Origin: Parafrigoribacterium mesophilum
GTDB taxonomy: Bacteria; Actinomycetota; Actinomycetes; Actinomycetales; Microbacteriaceae
Direction of reading: 5' to 3'
Assembly (NCBI RefSeq): GCF_039652555.1
Contig: NZ_JBDJAF010000003.1
Span: 186,001-250,000 of the forward strand
Length of the DNA stretch: 64,000 nt
Below, in pieces: positions 23,635 to 33,733 of this stretch (within the stretch, counting starts at the first letter, position 1; every line of letters starts with the position of its first letter). The notes under the pieces are model-generated. The model saw only the letters and a program-made list of their open reading frames with translations. It did no database searches and had not been told where the DNA came from. Both the position numbers and the translations under genes were made by a program.

Positions 23635-24927
23635 GTGACCAGCGCACTCCTCACCGACCGCTATGAACTGACGATGCTCGATGCCGCCATCCGCGCAGGC
23701 ACGCACGACCGCCGCTGCGTGTTCGAGGTGTTCGCCCGCCATCTGCCCGTCGGAAGGCGATACGGAGTGGTGGCCGGCACCGGACGACTGCTCGAGGCAA
23801 TCGCCGACTTCCGATTCCATGATGCCGAAATCACCTGGCTGAGGGACAATGCCGTCGTCGACTCAGCCACCCTGGACTGGCTCGCCGATTACCGTTTCAC
23901 CGGAGACGTGTGGGGCTACCAGGAGGGCGAGGTGTATTTCCCGAGCTCGCCGGTGCTGGTAGTGGAGGGCAGCTTCGCGGAGGCGGTGCTGCTCGAGACG
24001 CTCGTGCTCAGCGTTTTGAATTACGACACCGCGGTCGCCAGCGCCGCGGCCAGGATGGTCGGCGCCGCGGGCGACCGGCCGGTCGCCGAGATGGGCTCCA
24101 GACGTGCCACCGAACGTGGAGCGGTCGCCGCTGCCCGGGCCGCGTACATCGCCGGGTTCAGCGCCACCAGCAACCTCGAGGCCGGCCGCTCCTGGGGAGT
24201 GCCGACGATGGGCACCGCAGCCCATTCGTTCACCCTGCTGCACGACAGCGAAGAGGATGCCTTCCGCGCCCAGGTCGCCGCGCTCGGCCCACAGACCACG
24301 CTGCTCGTCGACACCTACGACGTCACCGCGGCGGTGGAGTTGGCGGTGAAGGTTGCCGGCACCGGCCTGGGTTCGGTGCGCATCGACAGCGGCGACCTGC
24401 CCGGCCAGGTGGCCGCGGTGCGCAAACAGCTCGACGGCCTCGGGGCGACGGGCACCACCATCACCGTCACCAGCGACCTCGACGAGTTCGCGATTGCGGC
24501 GCTGCGCGTCGCGCCGGTGGATTCCTATGGCGTGGGCACGTCGGTGGTCACCGGGTCCGGCGCGCCGACTGCGGGGATGGTGTACAAACTGGTGGCGCGA
24601 CAGGGCAGCGACGGCGAGTGGGTGTCCGTGGCCAAAAGGTCGGCGGAGAAACTGTCGGTCGGCGGCCGCAAGTTCCCGATCCGCACGCTCACCCCGGCGG
24701 GCGTCGCCACGAGCGAGTCCATCCACGTCGGCACCGAACCGACGGATGCCGTCGGTCGGCCGTTGCTCGTGCCGCTCATTCGCCACGGTGTGGCGGATGA
24801 GCGGTTCCGCGGCGCAGCCGGAACGCGACTGGCCCGCGAGCACTGCGCCAGTGCGATGGCCGAGTTGCCGCAGGAGGCCTTCCGCCTGGCGCGCGGCGAG
24901 CCGGTGATTCCCACCGTCTACGCGTAG
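23635..24927 (+). CDS. pncB: Nicotinate phosphoribosyltransferase
   Basis: A 430-residue NAD-salvage enzyme converting nicotinate and PRPP to nicotinate mononucleotide. It begins LLTDRYELTMLDAAIRAGTH, typical of NAPRTase, with EMGSRRATERGAVAAARAAYIAG and then VRIDSGDLPGQVAAVRKQLD in the phosphate-binding barrel, and GVGTSVVTGSGAP near the active site. The start is GTG at 23635, 60 bp from the divergent murI start. TAGGCT about 7 bases upstream suggests a leaderless mRNA. Confidence 0.93.
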   Translation: MTSALLTDRYELTMLDAAIRAGTHDRRCVFEVFARHLPVGRRYGVVAGTGRLLEAIADFRFHDAEITWLRDNAVVDSATLDWLADYRFTGDVWGYQEGEVYFPSSPVLVVEGSFAEAVLLETLVLSVLNYDTAVASAAARMVGAAGDRPVAEMGSRRATERGAVAAARAAYIAGFSATSNLEAGRSWGVPTMGTAAHSFTLLHDSEEDAFRAQVAALGPQTTLLVDTYDVTAAVELAVKVAGTGLGSVRIDSGDLPGQVAAVRKQLDGLGATGTTITVTSDLDEFAIAALRVAPVDSYGVGTSVVTGSGAPTAGMVYKLVARQGSDGEWVSVAKRSAEKLSVGGRKFPIRTLTPAGVATSESIHVGTEPTDAVGRPLLVPLIRHGVADERFRGAAGTRLAREHCASAMAELPQEAFRLARGEPVIPTVYA

Positions 24928-24970
24928 CAACGCCGACCCGCGCCCCGTAACCTCCGACCGGCTCACCCGC

Positions 24971-25006
24971 AGCTCCCGCGCGCCGCAGCTCCGGCGGCGG
25001 GGAGCT
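24971..25006. terminator. Hairpin between convergent pncB and ramB
   Basis: AGCTCCC (24971-24977) and GGGAGCT (25000-25006) pair around a GC-rich interior that can extend the stem. It sits in the 77-bp gap between the convergent stops and overlaps the ramB stop codon. Likely a bidirectional terminator; no T-run. Confidence 0.4.
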
Positions 25007-26465
25007 ACCTGGGCGCGTGCGCCTCGAGGAACTCGTACACCTCGGTCTGGTCCACCCCAGGGTAGACGCCGGCTGGCATGGCCGCGAGCAGCGACGATTG
25101 CATCCTGGCGCTGGGGAATGCTTTGCCCTCCCACGTCGCGGCGAGATCCGCCGGTGCGCTGCGGCAGCAGGACTCGTCGGGGCAGGTGGAGCTCTGCCGG
25201 TTCGCGGTGTCCCGGCCCCGGAACCACTTCACGTGGCTGAACGGCGTGCCGACGCTGACCGAGAACGCGCCCTGCGCGGTCGACTGGATGCTCGAGGTGC
25301 ACCAGTAGGTGCCGTTGGGCTTGTCGGTGTACTGGTGGAACGGGCTGAACCGGTCCTCCGCGTCGAACACCCGACGCGCGCTCCACTTGCGGCAGACCAG
25401 CTGCCCTTCCACGGCACCGAGGGCATCCGTGGGGAAGGCGGCACTGTCGTTCTCGTACGCCTTCGAGATCGTGCCAGACTCGTGCACCTTGAGGAAATGC
25501 AGCGGGATGCCCAGGTGCTGCGTGGCGAGGTTGGTGAACCGGTGCGCGGCCGTCTCGTAACTCACGGCGAACGCGTCGCGGAGGTCTTCGACCGACAGTT
25601 CCCGCTTGTCCTTGGCCTCGCTCAGAAACGCAACCGCGCCATCCTCGGGCACCATGAGCGCCGCGGCGAGATAGTTCGTCTCCACCCGCTGCAACAGAAA
25701 GTCGCGGTAATCCTTGGGCTGTTTCGCGCCCAGCACATGTCCGGCCAGGGCCTGCAGCAGCACCGTGCGGGGGTCGCCGCCCGCGTTGATCTTCAGGTAG
25801 ATACGATGGTGCTTCAGGTCGCTCACCGACCGCGTGGAGTTCGGCAGGTCGCCAACGTAGTGCAGCGAGAATCCCAGATGTGCCGCGAGGTCCGAGGCGA
25901 CCCGCTGCGACAGTGGGCCGCCGGTGTGCTCGACCCTGGCGAGCAACTGACGGGCCTGGGCTTCCAGGTCGGGGAAGTAGTTGTTCTGGGTTCGCATCTG
26001 CCGCCGCAGCTCGGTGTTCGCCCTGCGGGCTTCCTCCGGGGTGGCGGCGCGCTCCCGGTGCAACCTGTCCAGTTCGGCGTGCAGCGCGATGATGGTCTCG
26101 ATTGCCTCGTCGCTGAGCGATTTGCGTACGTGCAATGGGGCAAGTCCGAGCGAGTCGAACAACGGCCCGCGCTGTGCACGCTCCAACTCGATCTCCAGTT
26201 GCGCGCGCTTGGGCAGCGCCTCCGCCGCGAGCAAGTGCTCCAGCGACACCCCGAGAGCCCTGGCCACCGAGCGCAAGTCGCCGAGCCGCGGCTCGCGCTT
26301 GCCGTTCTCGAGCACGCTCACCTGCGAGGCGGCGCGGCCGATCGCGGCACCGACTTCATCCAGCGTCATACCGCGGTCCTTGCGTAGTTGACGGATGCGT
26401 CGGCCGAGGGTGAGTGAGTCGAGCATCTCTTCATGGTGCGGGACCGGCACTGCTTCTGGAGTCAT
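25005..26465 (-). CDS. ramB: RamB-type regulator of acetate/glyoxylate metabolism
   Basis: A 486-residue regulator. Residues about 18-75 are an XRE-type HTH (GRRIRQLRKDRGMTLDEVGAAIGRA). The central part (about 190-330) is the ImmA/IrrE-like domain but without a clear HExxH (GHVLGAKQ in its place). The C-terminal DUF2083-type domain has VCRKWSARRVFD and a cysteine cluster CPDESCC. In Corynebacterium RamB represses aceA and aceB. Here it is divergent from aceA with 126 bp between starts, the same arrangement, so control of the glyoxylate shunt genes is well supported. Confidence 0.9.
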   Translation of the reverse strand: MTPEAVPVPHHEEMLDSLTLGRRIRQLRKDRGMTLDEVGAAIGRAASQVSVLENGKREPRLGDLRSVARALGVSLEHLLAAEALPKRAQLEIELERAQRGPLFDSLGLAPLHVRKSLSDEAIETIIALHAELDRLHRERAATPEEARRANTELRRQMRTQNNYFPDLEAQARQLLARVEHTGGPLSQRVASDLAAHLGFSLHYVGDLPNSTRSVSDLKHHRIYLKINAGGDPRTVLLQALAGHVLGAKQPKDYRDFLLQRVETNYLAAALMVPEDGAVAFLSEAKDKRELSVEDLRDAFAVSYETAAHRFTNLATQHLGIPLHFLKVHESGTISKAYENDSAAFPTDALGAVEGQLVCRKWSARRVFDAEDRFSPFHQYTDKPNGTYWCTSSIQSTAQGAFSVSVGTPFSHVKWFRGRDTANRQSSTCPDESCCRSAPADLAATWEGKAFPSARMQSSLLAAMPAGVYPGVDQTEVYEFLEAHAPR

Positions 26466-26591
26466 CCGACTAGCGTTGCACAGCCCGTTCTTGCACGGAA
26501 TAGAAAAACAGCGTAATTTCTACGAACATTTTCAGTGAAGAGCGCTCGATGTTGCCCCAGTGTGGGTTTTACGACACCGAAGGAGTAGCTC

Positions 26592-27917
26592 ATGACCACC
26601 ACACGACCAGGAGACCAGACCCAGACCACCGCCGAGTTGGAGGCGCTGTGGAGCGCCGACGCCCGCTGGTCGGGCATCGTCCGCGACTACAGCGCACAGG
26701 ACGTCGTGACCCTGCGCGGCAGGGTTCGTGAGGAGCACACCCTGGCACGCCGCGGTGCGGAGAACCTGTGGCGACTTCTCCACGAAGGCGACGGCAACCA
26801 GAGTTGGGTGGCCGCCCTCGGAGCACTGACCGGAAATCAGGCGGTGCAGCAGGTGCGCGCCGGATTGAAGGCGATTTACCTGTCCGGATGGCAGGTCGCC
26901 GCCGACGCGAACCTGGCTGGACAGACCTACCCCGACCAGAGCCTGTATCCGGCGAACTCGGTGCCCGCAGTGGTCCGCAGAATCAACAACGCGTTGCTGC
27001 GCGCCGACCAGGTCGCGCTCAGCGAGGCGGATGCCGACTCGGGCGCCATCGCATCCGATATCGACTGGGTCGCGCCGATCGTGGCGGATGCCGAGGCCGG
27101 CTTCGGCGGTCCACTCAACGCCTACGAACTGATGTCAGCGATGATCGACGCGGGGGCGGCTGGGGTGCATTTCGAGGACCAGCTGGCCAGCGAGAAGAAG
27201 TGCGGCCACATGGGCGGCAAGGTGCTCGTGCCCACGAGCCAGCACATCCGCACGCTGAACGCGGCGCGTCTTGCCGCGGATGTCGCCGACGTGCCCACGG
27301 TCATCATCGCCCGCACCGACTCGCTGGCGGCGAACCTGCTCACCAGCGACATTGACGAGCGGGATGCACCATTCCTCACCGGCGAGCGCACCTCGGACGG
27401 CTTCTACGAGACCACCCCGGGCATCCAGACCGTCATCAGCCGCGGACTGGCCTTCGCGCCGTACGCGGACCTGCTCTGGGTGGAAAGCGGCGTGCCCGAC
27501 ATCGACCTGGCCCGCACGTTCGCCGAGGCGATCCACCGAGATTTTCCGGGCAAAAAGTTGGCATACAACTGCTCGCCGTCGTTCAATTGGAAGAACGCCC
27601 TCGACGACGACCAGATCGCAAGCTTCCAAAAGGAGCTCGCGGCCATGGGGTACGCATTCCAGTTCGTGACCCTCGCGGGTTTCCACGCACTGAACCACTC
27701 CATGTTCTCGCTCGCCCGGGACTACAGCAGGCGCCACATGAGCGCCTACGTCGAGCTTCAAGAGGCAGAATTCGCCTCCGAAAGCGACGGATACACGGCC
27801 ACGCGCCATCAGCGCGAGGTGGGCACCGGCTACTTCGACCGGATCGCCTCCGCTCTCAATCCGGAGAGCAAGACCCTCGCCATGGCGGGCTCCACAGAGA
27901 CCGCCCAATTCCACTGA
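26592..27917 (+). CDS. aceA: Isocitrate lyase
   Basis: A 441-residue enzyme that cleaves isocitrate to glyoxylate and succinate. The catalytic signature KKCGHMGGKVLVPT is exact. Also visible are GWQVAADANLAGQTYPDQSLYP, VADAEAGFGGPLNAYELM and YNCSPSFNW. AAGGAG precedes the ATG. Together with malate synthase 140 bp downstream it gives a complete glyoxylate shunt for growth on acetate or fatty acids. It is likely repressed by the divergent RamB. Confidence 0.97.
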   Translation: MTTTRPGDQTQTTAELEALWSADARWSGIVRDYSAQDVVTLRGRVREEHTLARRGAENLWRLLHEGDGNQSWVAALGALTGNQAVQQVRAGLKAIYLSGWQVAADANLAGQTYPDQSLYPANSVPAVVRRINNALLRADQVALSEADADSGAIASDIDWVAPIVADAEAGFGGPLNAYELMSAMIDAGAAGVHFEDQLASEKKCGHMGGKVLVPTSQHIRTLNAARLAADVADVPTVIIARTDSLAANLLTSDIDERDAPFLTGERTSDGFYETTPGIQTVISRGLAFAPYADLLWVESGVPDIDLARTFAEAIHRDFPGKKLAYNCSPSFNWKNALDDDQIASFQKELAAMGYAFQFVTLAGFHALNHSMFSLARDYSRRHMSAYVELQEAEFASESDGYTATRHQREVGTGYFDRIASALNPESKTLAMAGSTETAQFH

Positions 27918-27938
27918 CCAGATCACCCGCATCCGCGA

Positions 27939-28020
27939 CCCGTTTCACGGAGTTTCTGCTTCCGACCGCCCTAGTTGCCTGGCAACAGGGGCACTGGATG
28001 CAGAAACTCCTTGAAACGGG
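27939..28020. repeat. Palindromic dispersed element, copy 2, between aceA and aceB
   Basis: Arms 27939-27959 and 28000-28020 are inverse repeats with one mismatch in 21 bp, and share CCCGTTTCA and CCTTGAAACGGG with the element at 9359-9443. The interior again holds a small hairpin, GTTGCC-T-GGCAAC. It occupies most of the 141-bp gap between aceA and aceB, so it would be transcribed as a long hairpin in any aceA-aceB mRNA and could alter expression of aceB. Confidence 0.75.
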
Positions 28021-28058
28021 GTGGGAGGCACGCGGGGCTTGCACGAAAGAAAGATGAC

Positions 28059-29729
<1,671 letters not shown>

Positions 29730-29746
29730 GTAGGACGCGGCCCGCG

Positions 29747-29995
29747 TTACTTCTTCAGCTTGTCGTAGATCTCTTTGCAGGTCGGGCAGATGGGGAACTT
29801 CTGCGGGTCGCGTCCCGGCGTCCACACCTTTCCGCACAGCGCGATCACCGGCTTGCCGCTGATCGCCGACTCCAGGATCTTCTCCTTCTGCACGTAGTGG
29901 GAGAACCGCTCGTGGTCGCCTTCCTCCACTTCTTGCCGGAGGAGTTCTTCCAGTTCACGGTCGAGCGTTGAGGTTCCGGAATCTGTGCTGCTCAT
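29747..29995 (-). CDS. DUF3039 family protein
   Basis: An 82-residue soluble protein with the DUF3039 block KPVIALCGKVWTPGRDPQKFPICPTCKEIYD. Three cysteines (CGK and CPTC) could form a small zinc site. The N-terminal third is acidic and helical. The family is almost confined to actinobacteria and is uncharacterised. It is convergent with aceB, 17 bp apart. Confidence 0.85.
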   Translation of the reverse strand: MSSTDSGTSTLDRELEELLRQEVEEGDHERFSHYVQKEKILESAISGKPVIALCGKVWTPGRDPQKFPICPTCKEIYDKLKK

Positions 29996-30050
29996 GCGCC
30001 AATCTTAAGCACAATCCGATGCAATTGCTGCTGCTGAACGCGGTATCCGC

Positions 30051-31625
30051 TCAGGTGCGCAGCGCGAATGCGAGCAGCTCCGGCCCACGCGACTCGAACA
30101 TCCGCCCGCCCCAGGCGACGCCGATGACCAGCACCGCCAGCCCGATCACCATTCCGGCGGCCAACGACGCGAAATGCCACAGCGCGCCGAACTCAAATCC
30201 GAGGAAGGCCAGGATGACCGAGGGCGCCACGAGCGCCACGATCGCGACAACAGTGAGGGTCTGCATCCAGGTGGCCGCGGTCGCACTGGACTGCGGCTGC
30301 GAGAACGGGCTGTCCCCCGGCCGCACGGTGGGGTAGGGGAAGCGCACCGACATGATGCTCGATAGTCCGAGGCCGCAGAGCAGCACGCATCCGCTGACGC
30401 CGATCAACGACGGCAGCATGGACCAGTCCCCGGCGAGCGTCGCACAGACCGGCGCGCCGATCCCGATCACCAGGATGCCCAATGCCAGCGCGGGGATCAG
30501 CCGGCCCACCCGGTCGGCCCAGCCGGCGGTACTCGAGACCACGTGGAGCCAGATGGCGGAGTTGTCGTACGCCACATCGTTGTGCACGGTGCTCCAGGCC
30601 AGAAAGAAGCACATGATCGGCACCGGCAACAGCACCAGGAACCGACCAGGTACGCCGCCGACGAGCAGGATGAGGATCATCACCGTCGGAACGATCGGCA
30701 CGATGACCAGGGCGACCCGGTAGCGGGCGTCCCGCAGCCAGTAGGTGATGCTGCGGGCGGCGATCGCCCCGACCGGGGTGCTGGGCATTCGGCTGAACCA
30801 GCCGAGACCGGCATAGTCACGCACTCCGGCCTCCCGCTGCGGCGTGGTCAGCATCCAGGCCACGAGCGATTGCCAGACCAGCCAGAGCAGCCCCAGGAAC
30901 GCTAACGCGATCACGAGTTTGAGGAGCGCGCCGCCAAAATCTCCGGCGGCGGCATCAGCGGGAGCCGCCCACGCGGCGCCCAGTGGCGTCCAGCCGAGAA
31001 CCGTGGCGAGGGTTTTCAGCACCGCCAACCCGCTGCGCTGCCAGTCGACGCCCGTGAGCAGCACGACGACCGGCGAGACCGACACGAGGGTGATGAGGGC
31101 GATCAGTCCGGTGGTTTCCCTGGCCCGCCTCGTGGCGAGCAGAAATGCGGCGACGGATGTCGTGACGCGGGCGGCAAGCAGGCAGCTTGCGACGATCAAC
31201 AGCGCCGCTGCCACCGCGAAGGCCACCGGAGCGGCGCCGCGGCTCCAGGTGACGATCTGCGCCACCGCGACCACGCAGATCACCAGAGATGGCACGCCGA
31301 CCAGGGCAGAGACGGCCAGCGCCCCGGCCAGTCGGCGGTTCGGGATGCCGAACAACGAGAACCGGCGCGGATCGAGCACGTCGTCGACCCCGAACACCAG
31401 CGGCAGCACCAGAAAGCCCAGCATGATGATCGACCCGGCGGTGACCACCGCGTCCCGGGCCAGCTCCACCGAAGCGAACCGCAGCGCGGCCAGTCCGACT
31501 ACCAGCCACAGCGCAATTCCCAGCCCGTAAATGAGGCCGAGCACGATGCCGACCACCTGCCAGGGGCTACGCCGGAACAGGTTCGCCAGCAGTCGGACCT
31601 TCAGTCCGAGAAACTGTGCAACCAT
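30051..31625 (-). CDS. ABC exporter membrane subunit (about 12 TM)
   Basis: A 524-residue polytopic membrane protein with a basic N-terminus (FLGLKVRLLANLFRRSPW) and repeated hydrophobic helices. It has no cytoplasmic ATPase domain and no solute-binding motif. Its start lies 25 bp inside the 3' end of an ABC ATPase gene, so the two form an ABC exporter. Similar actinobacterial proteins are annotated only as putative permeases. Substrate unknown. Confidence 0.75.
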   Translation of the reverse strand: MVAQFLGLKVRLLANLFRRSPWQVVGIVLGLIYGLGIALWLVVGLAALRFASVELARDAVVTAGSIIMLGFLVLPLVFGVDDVLDPRRFSLFGIPNRRLAGALAVSALVGVPSLVICVVAVAQIVTWSRGAAPVAFAVAAALLIVASCLLAARVTTSVAAFLLATRRARETTGLIALITLVSVSPVVVLLTGVDWQRSGLAVLKTLATVLGWTPLGAAWAAPADAAAGDFGGALLKLVIALAFLGLLWLVWQSLVAWMLTTPQREAGVRDYAGLGWFSRMPSTPVGAIAARSITYWLRDARYRVALVIVPIVPTVMILILLVGGVPGRFLVLLPVPIMCFFLAWSTVHNDVAYDNSAIWLHVVSSTAGWADRVGRLIPALALGILVIGIGAPVCATLAGDWSMLPSLIGVSGCVLLCGLGLSSIMSVRFPYPTVRPGDSPFSQPQSSATAATWMQTLTVVAIVALVAPSVILAFLGFEFGALWHFASLAAGMVIGLAVLVIGVAWGGRMFESRGPELLAFALRT

Positions 31626-32836
31626 TCCATGCCTTCCGCCGCCTTGCGTCCTCCGGCAAGTTCCACGAACCGGTCTTCCAGGCTCGCTCCGCGGCGAACT
31701 TGGCGCATGGTCCCGGATGCGAGCAGCCGGCCGGAGACGATGATCGCCACCGAATCGCAGATGCGCTGGATGAGGTCCATGCTGTGACTGGACAGCACGA
31801 CGGTGCCGCCCGCCGTGGTGTAGTGCTGCAGGATTTCAATGATGTTGGCCGCGGACACGGGGTCGACCGATTCGAACGGTTCGTCGAGCACGAGCAGTCG
31901 CGGTGAATGGATCATCGCGGCGGCCAACGCCACCTTCTTGGTCATACCGGCCGAGTAGTCGGCCACAAGCCGATTGACGGCATCGTCAAGACCGAAAGCG
32001 GTGGTCAGGTCCGCCGACCGTTGCCGCACTGTTGCGGCATCCAATCCCCGAAGCACGCCGGAATAGTAGAGCAGTTGCGCACCGGTCAGTCGATCGAAAA
32101 GTCGCAGCCGGTCGGGCAGAACACCCATGATGCGCTTGGCCGCGGCGGGATTGGCCCAGACGCCGGAACCGTGCACCACGACCGTGCCGGAGTCGGGGCG
32201 GACCAGTCCGGTCACCATAGAGAGCGTCGTGGTCTTGCCCGCGCCGTTGGGCCCGACGATTCCGAAGATCGACCCGGCGGTGACCGCGAGGTCGATTCCG
32301 TCGACGGCCACGGTGTCCCCGAATCGTTTCGAAAGACCTTCGATCGATAGCACTGTCTCGCGCTTTGTGGCTCGCGGCTTCGTGGGGCGTTTCGGCTTGC
32401 GCTTCGCCGCGACACTGGTGACCCCGGTGGTCGAGCTTGTCGAGACCGATTCCCCGGTCTTTCCGGTGGTCGAGCTTGTCGAGACCGAGTTCGGGATCTC
32501 GACAGGCTCGATCACCGGCGCGACAGGGTCGATCACCGGTACGACAGGCTCGATCACCGGTGGTGGTGGAGGTGGGGGCGGCGGCTGGGCAACTTTGACT
32601 GCCGACGTGGAGGGTGCGGGCTTCGCTGCCGCAGGCTTAGAAATCGCGGACTTCGGCGCTGCCGACTTAGACGCTGCGGACTTAGACGCTGCCGACTTAG
32701 ACCCTGCCGACTTGGCCGCCGCAGGCTTGGCCGGTGTTCGCTTGCGCGGGGCCGGCCTCGCGGAGCGTTGTGACGTGGGTGGTGCGGGCGGGGAGGCCGG
32801 AAGGTTTGTCTCGGATGCTTCGGGCTCCTGGTCCAC
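31601..32836 (-). CDS. ABC transporter ATPase with a long repeat-derived N-terminal extension
   Basis: A 411-residue protein whose ABC domain starts only near residue 160. Walker A is GPNGAGKTTT (195-204), the signature is degenerate as YSAGMTKK, Walker B is LLVLDEPFE, and the switch His is in LSSHSMD. The first 160 residues are low-complexity: KSAA repeats (42-75), nine prolines (85-93), VIEPV/VIDPV/VIEPVEIP (94-114) and two VSTSSTTG copies (118-125 and 131-138). The latter two blocks are translations of a dispersed genomic repeat. The start is GTG at 32836 with no strong ribosome site; the true start could be closer to the ABC domain. It pairs with the downstream permease. Confidence 0.8.
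   Translation of the reverse strand: MDQEPEASETNLPASPPAPPTSQRSARPAPRKRTPAKPAAAKSAGSKSAASKSAASKSAAPKSAISKPAAAKPAPSTSAVKVAQPPPPPPPPPVIEPVVPVIDPVAPVIEPVEIPNSVSTSSTTGKTGESVSTSSTTGVTSVAAKRKPKRPTKPRATKRETVLSIEGLSKRFGDTVAVDGIDLAVTAGSIFGIVGPNGAGKTTTLSMVTGLVRPDSGTVVVHGSGVWANPAAAKRIMGVLPDRLRLFDRLTGAQLLYYSGVLRGLDAATVRQRSADLTTAFGLDDAVNRLVADYSAGMTKKVALAAAMIHSPRLLVLDEPFESVDPVSAANIIEILQHYTTAGGTVVLSSHSMDLIQRICDSVAIIVSGRLLASGTMRQVRRGASLEDRFVELAGGRKAAEGMEWLHSFSD
32426..32560. repeat. GGTCGAGCTTGTCGAGACC-type repeat cluster inside the ABC ATPase gene
   Basis: Two identical 22-bp copies (32426-32447 and 32465-32486) on the plus strand are followed by an inverse arm GATCTCGACAGGCTCGATCA (from 32495) and two degenerate inverse arms (about 32519-32537 and 32540-32559). 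The cluster forms a composite palindrome. The same family recurs at 47785-47890. It lies wholly within codons 94-140 of the ATPase extension, so the repeat is translated. Confidence 0.85.
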
Positions 32837-33004
32837 CGAACAACCGTATCAACTCGTCTGGTGTCTGTACCGGTCTGGCTCCCGCGCATCACAAGTTCGC
32901 TACGAGTCTTCGAAAGTCCCTACCCACTCTCAGGCGTCGCCGGTACAGTGAGAAGACCACAACGAGGTGTCTTGACCACGCGGACACCCTGAGGAGACCT
33001 AAAC

Positions 33005-33697
33005 GTGAGCACACAGATCGTCATTTTGGCGGCCGGAATGGGTAGCCGCCTCGGTCGCTCCCTCCCCAAGCCACTCACCGAGTTGAGCGACGGCCGCACC
33101 ATCATGCAGCAGCAGTTCGAGAACATCCACCATGCGTTCGGTGACGCCGCGCGGGTGACCATCGTCGTCGGGTACAAGCTCGAGCACATCATCGACGCGT
33201 TCCCGGAGGCATCCTTTGTCTACAACGAGCAGTACGACCAGACCAACACCTCGAAGAGCCTGTTGCGCGCACTGCGGGCATCGGCACCCGGCGGCGTGCT
33301 CTGGATGAACGGCGACATCGTCTTCGACCCAGAGGCCTTGGTACGGGCGGCGAAGATGGTCAGCCAAGACAAGTCCTTTGTCGCGGTCAACTCCGCGAGC
33401 GTGGCCGAAGAAGAAGTCAAGTACACGACGGATGCCGAGGGCTACATACGCGAGCTGTCCAAGACCGTGAAGAACGGCCTCGGCGAAGCGATCGGCATCA
33501 ACTACGTGTCGCGGGCGGACAAGGCCGCTTTGGTGCGTCAACTCGGTCGAGTTAACGATCAGGACTACTTCGAGCGTGGAATAGAGTTGGCGATTGAGCA
33601 GGACCACCTGCGCTTTGAACCGGTGAACATCTCCGACCTCTATGCAGTAGAGATTGACTTCGCGGAAGACCTGGAGCGAGCAAACCTCTTCGTCTGA
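33005..33697 (+). CDS. Sugar/choline-phosphate nucleotidyltransferase (RmlA/LicC-like)
   Basis: A 230-residue NTP transferase opening VILAAGMGSRLGRSLPKPLTEL, the pyrophosphorylase signature in which the Lys contacts the sugar or alcohol phosphate. VLWMNGDIVFDP carries the metal-binding Asp. Short length and a C-terminal YAVEIDFAEDLERA match the LicC-like cytidylyltransferases. It probably makes a CDP- or UDP-activated precursor for the wall polymer built by the genes that follow. GTG start with GGAGACC upstream. Confidence 0.8.
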   Translation: MSTQIVILAAGMGSRLGRSLPKPLTELSDGRTIMQQQFENIHHAFGDAARVTIVVGYKLEHIIDAFPEASFVYNEQYDQTNTSKSLLRALRASAPGGVLWMNGDIVFDPEALVRAAKMVSQDKSFVAVNSASVAEEEVKYTTDAEGYIRELSKTVKNGLGEAIGINYVSRADKAALVRQLGRVNDQDYFERGIELAIEQDHLRFEPVNISDLYAVEIDFAEDLERANLFV

Positions 33698-33733
33698 CAC
33701 GGGGCACGGGGGTGCTGATTCGCAAAGGACCCC

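Noticed and set aside
26466..26591. RamB/RamA binding boxes between ramB and aceA.
   Set aside because: I could not find a clear match to the corynebacterial consensus; TTGCAC-like fragments are too weak to annotate.
32120..32960. Plus-strand open frame over the ABC ATPase N-terminus with VVELVET repeats.
   Set aside because: It is the other strand of the dispersed repeat and KSAA region; the minus strand holds the intact ABC motifs.
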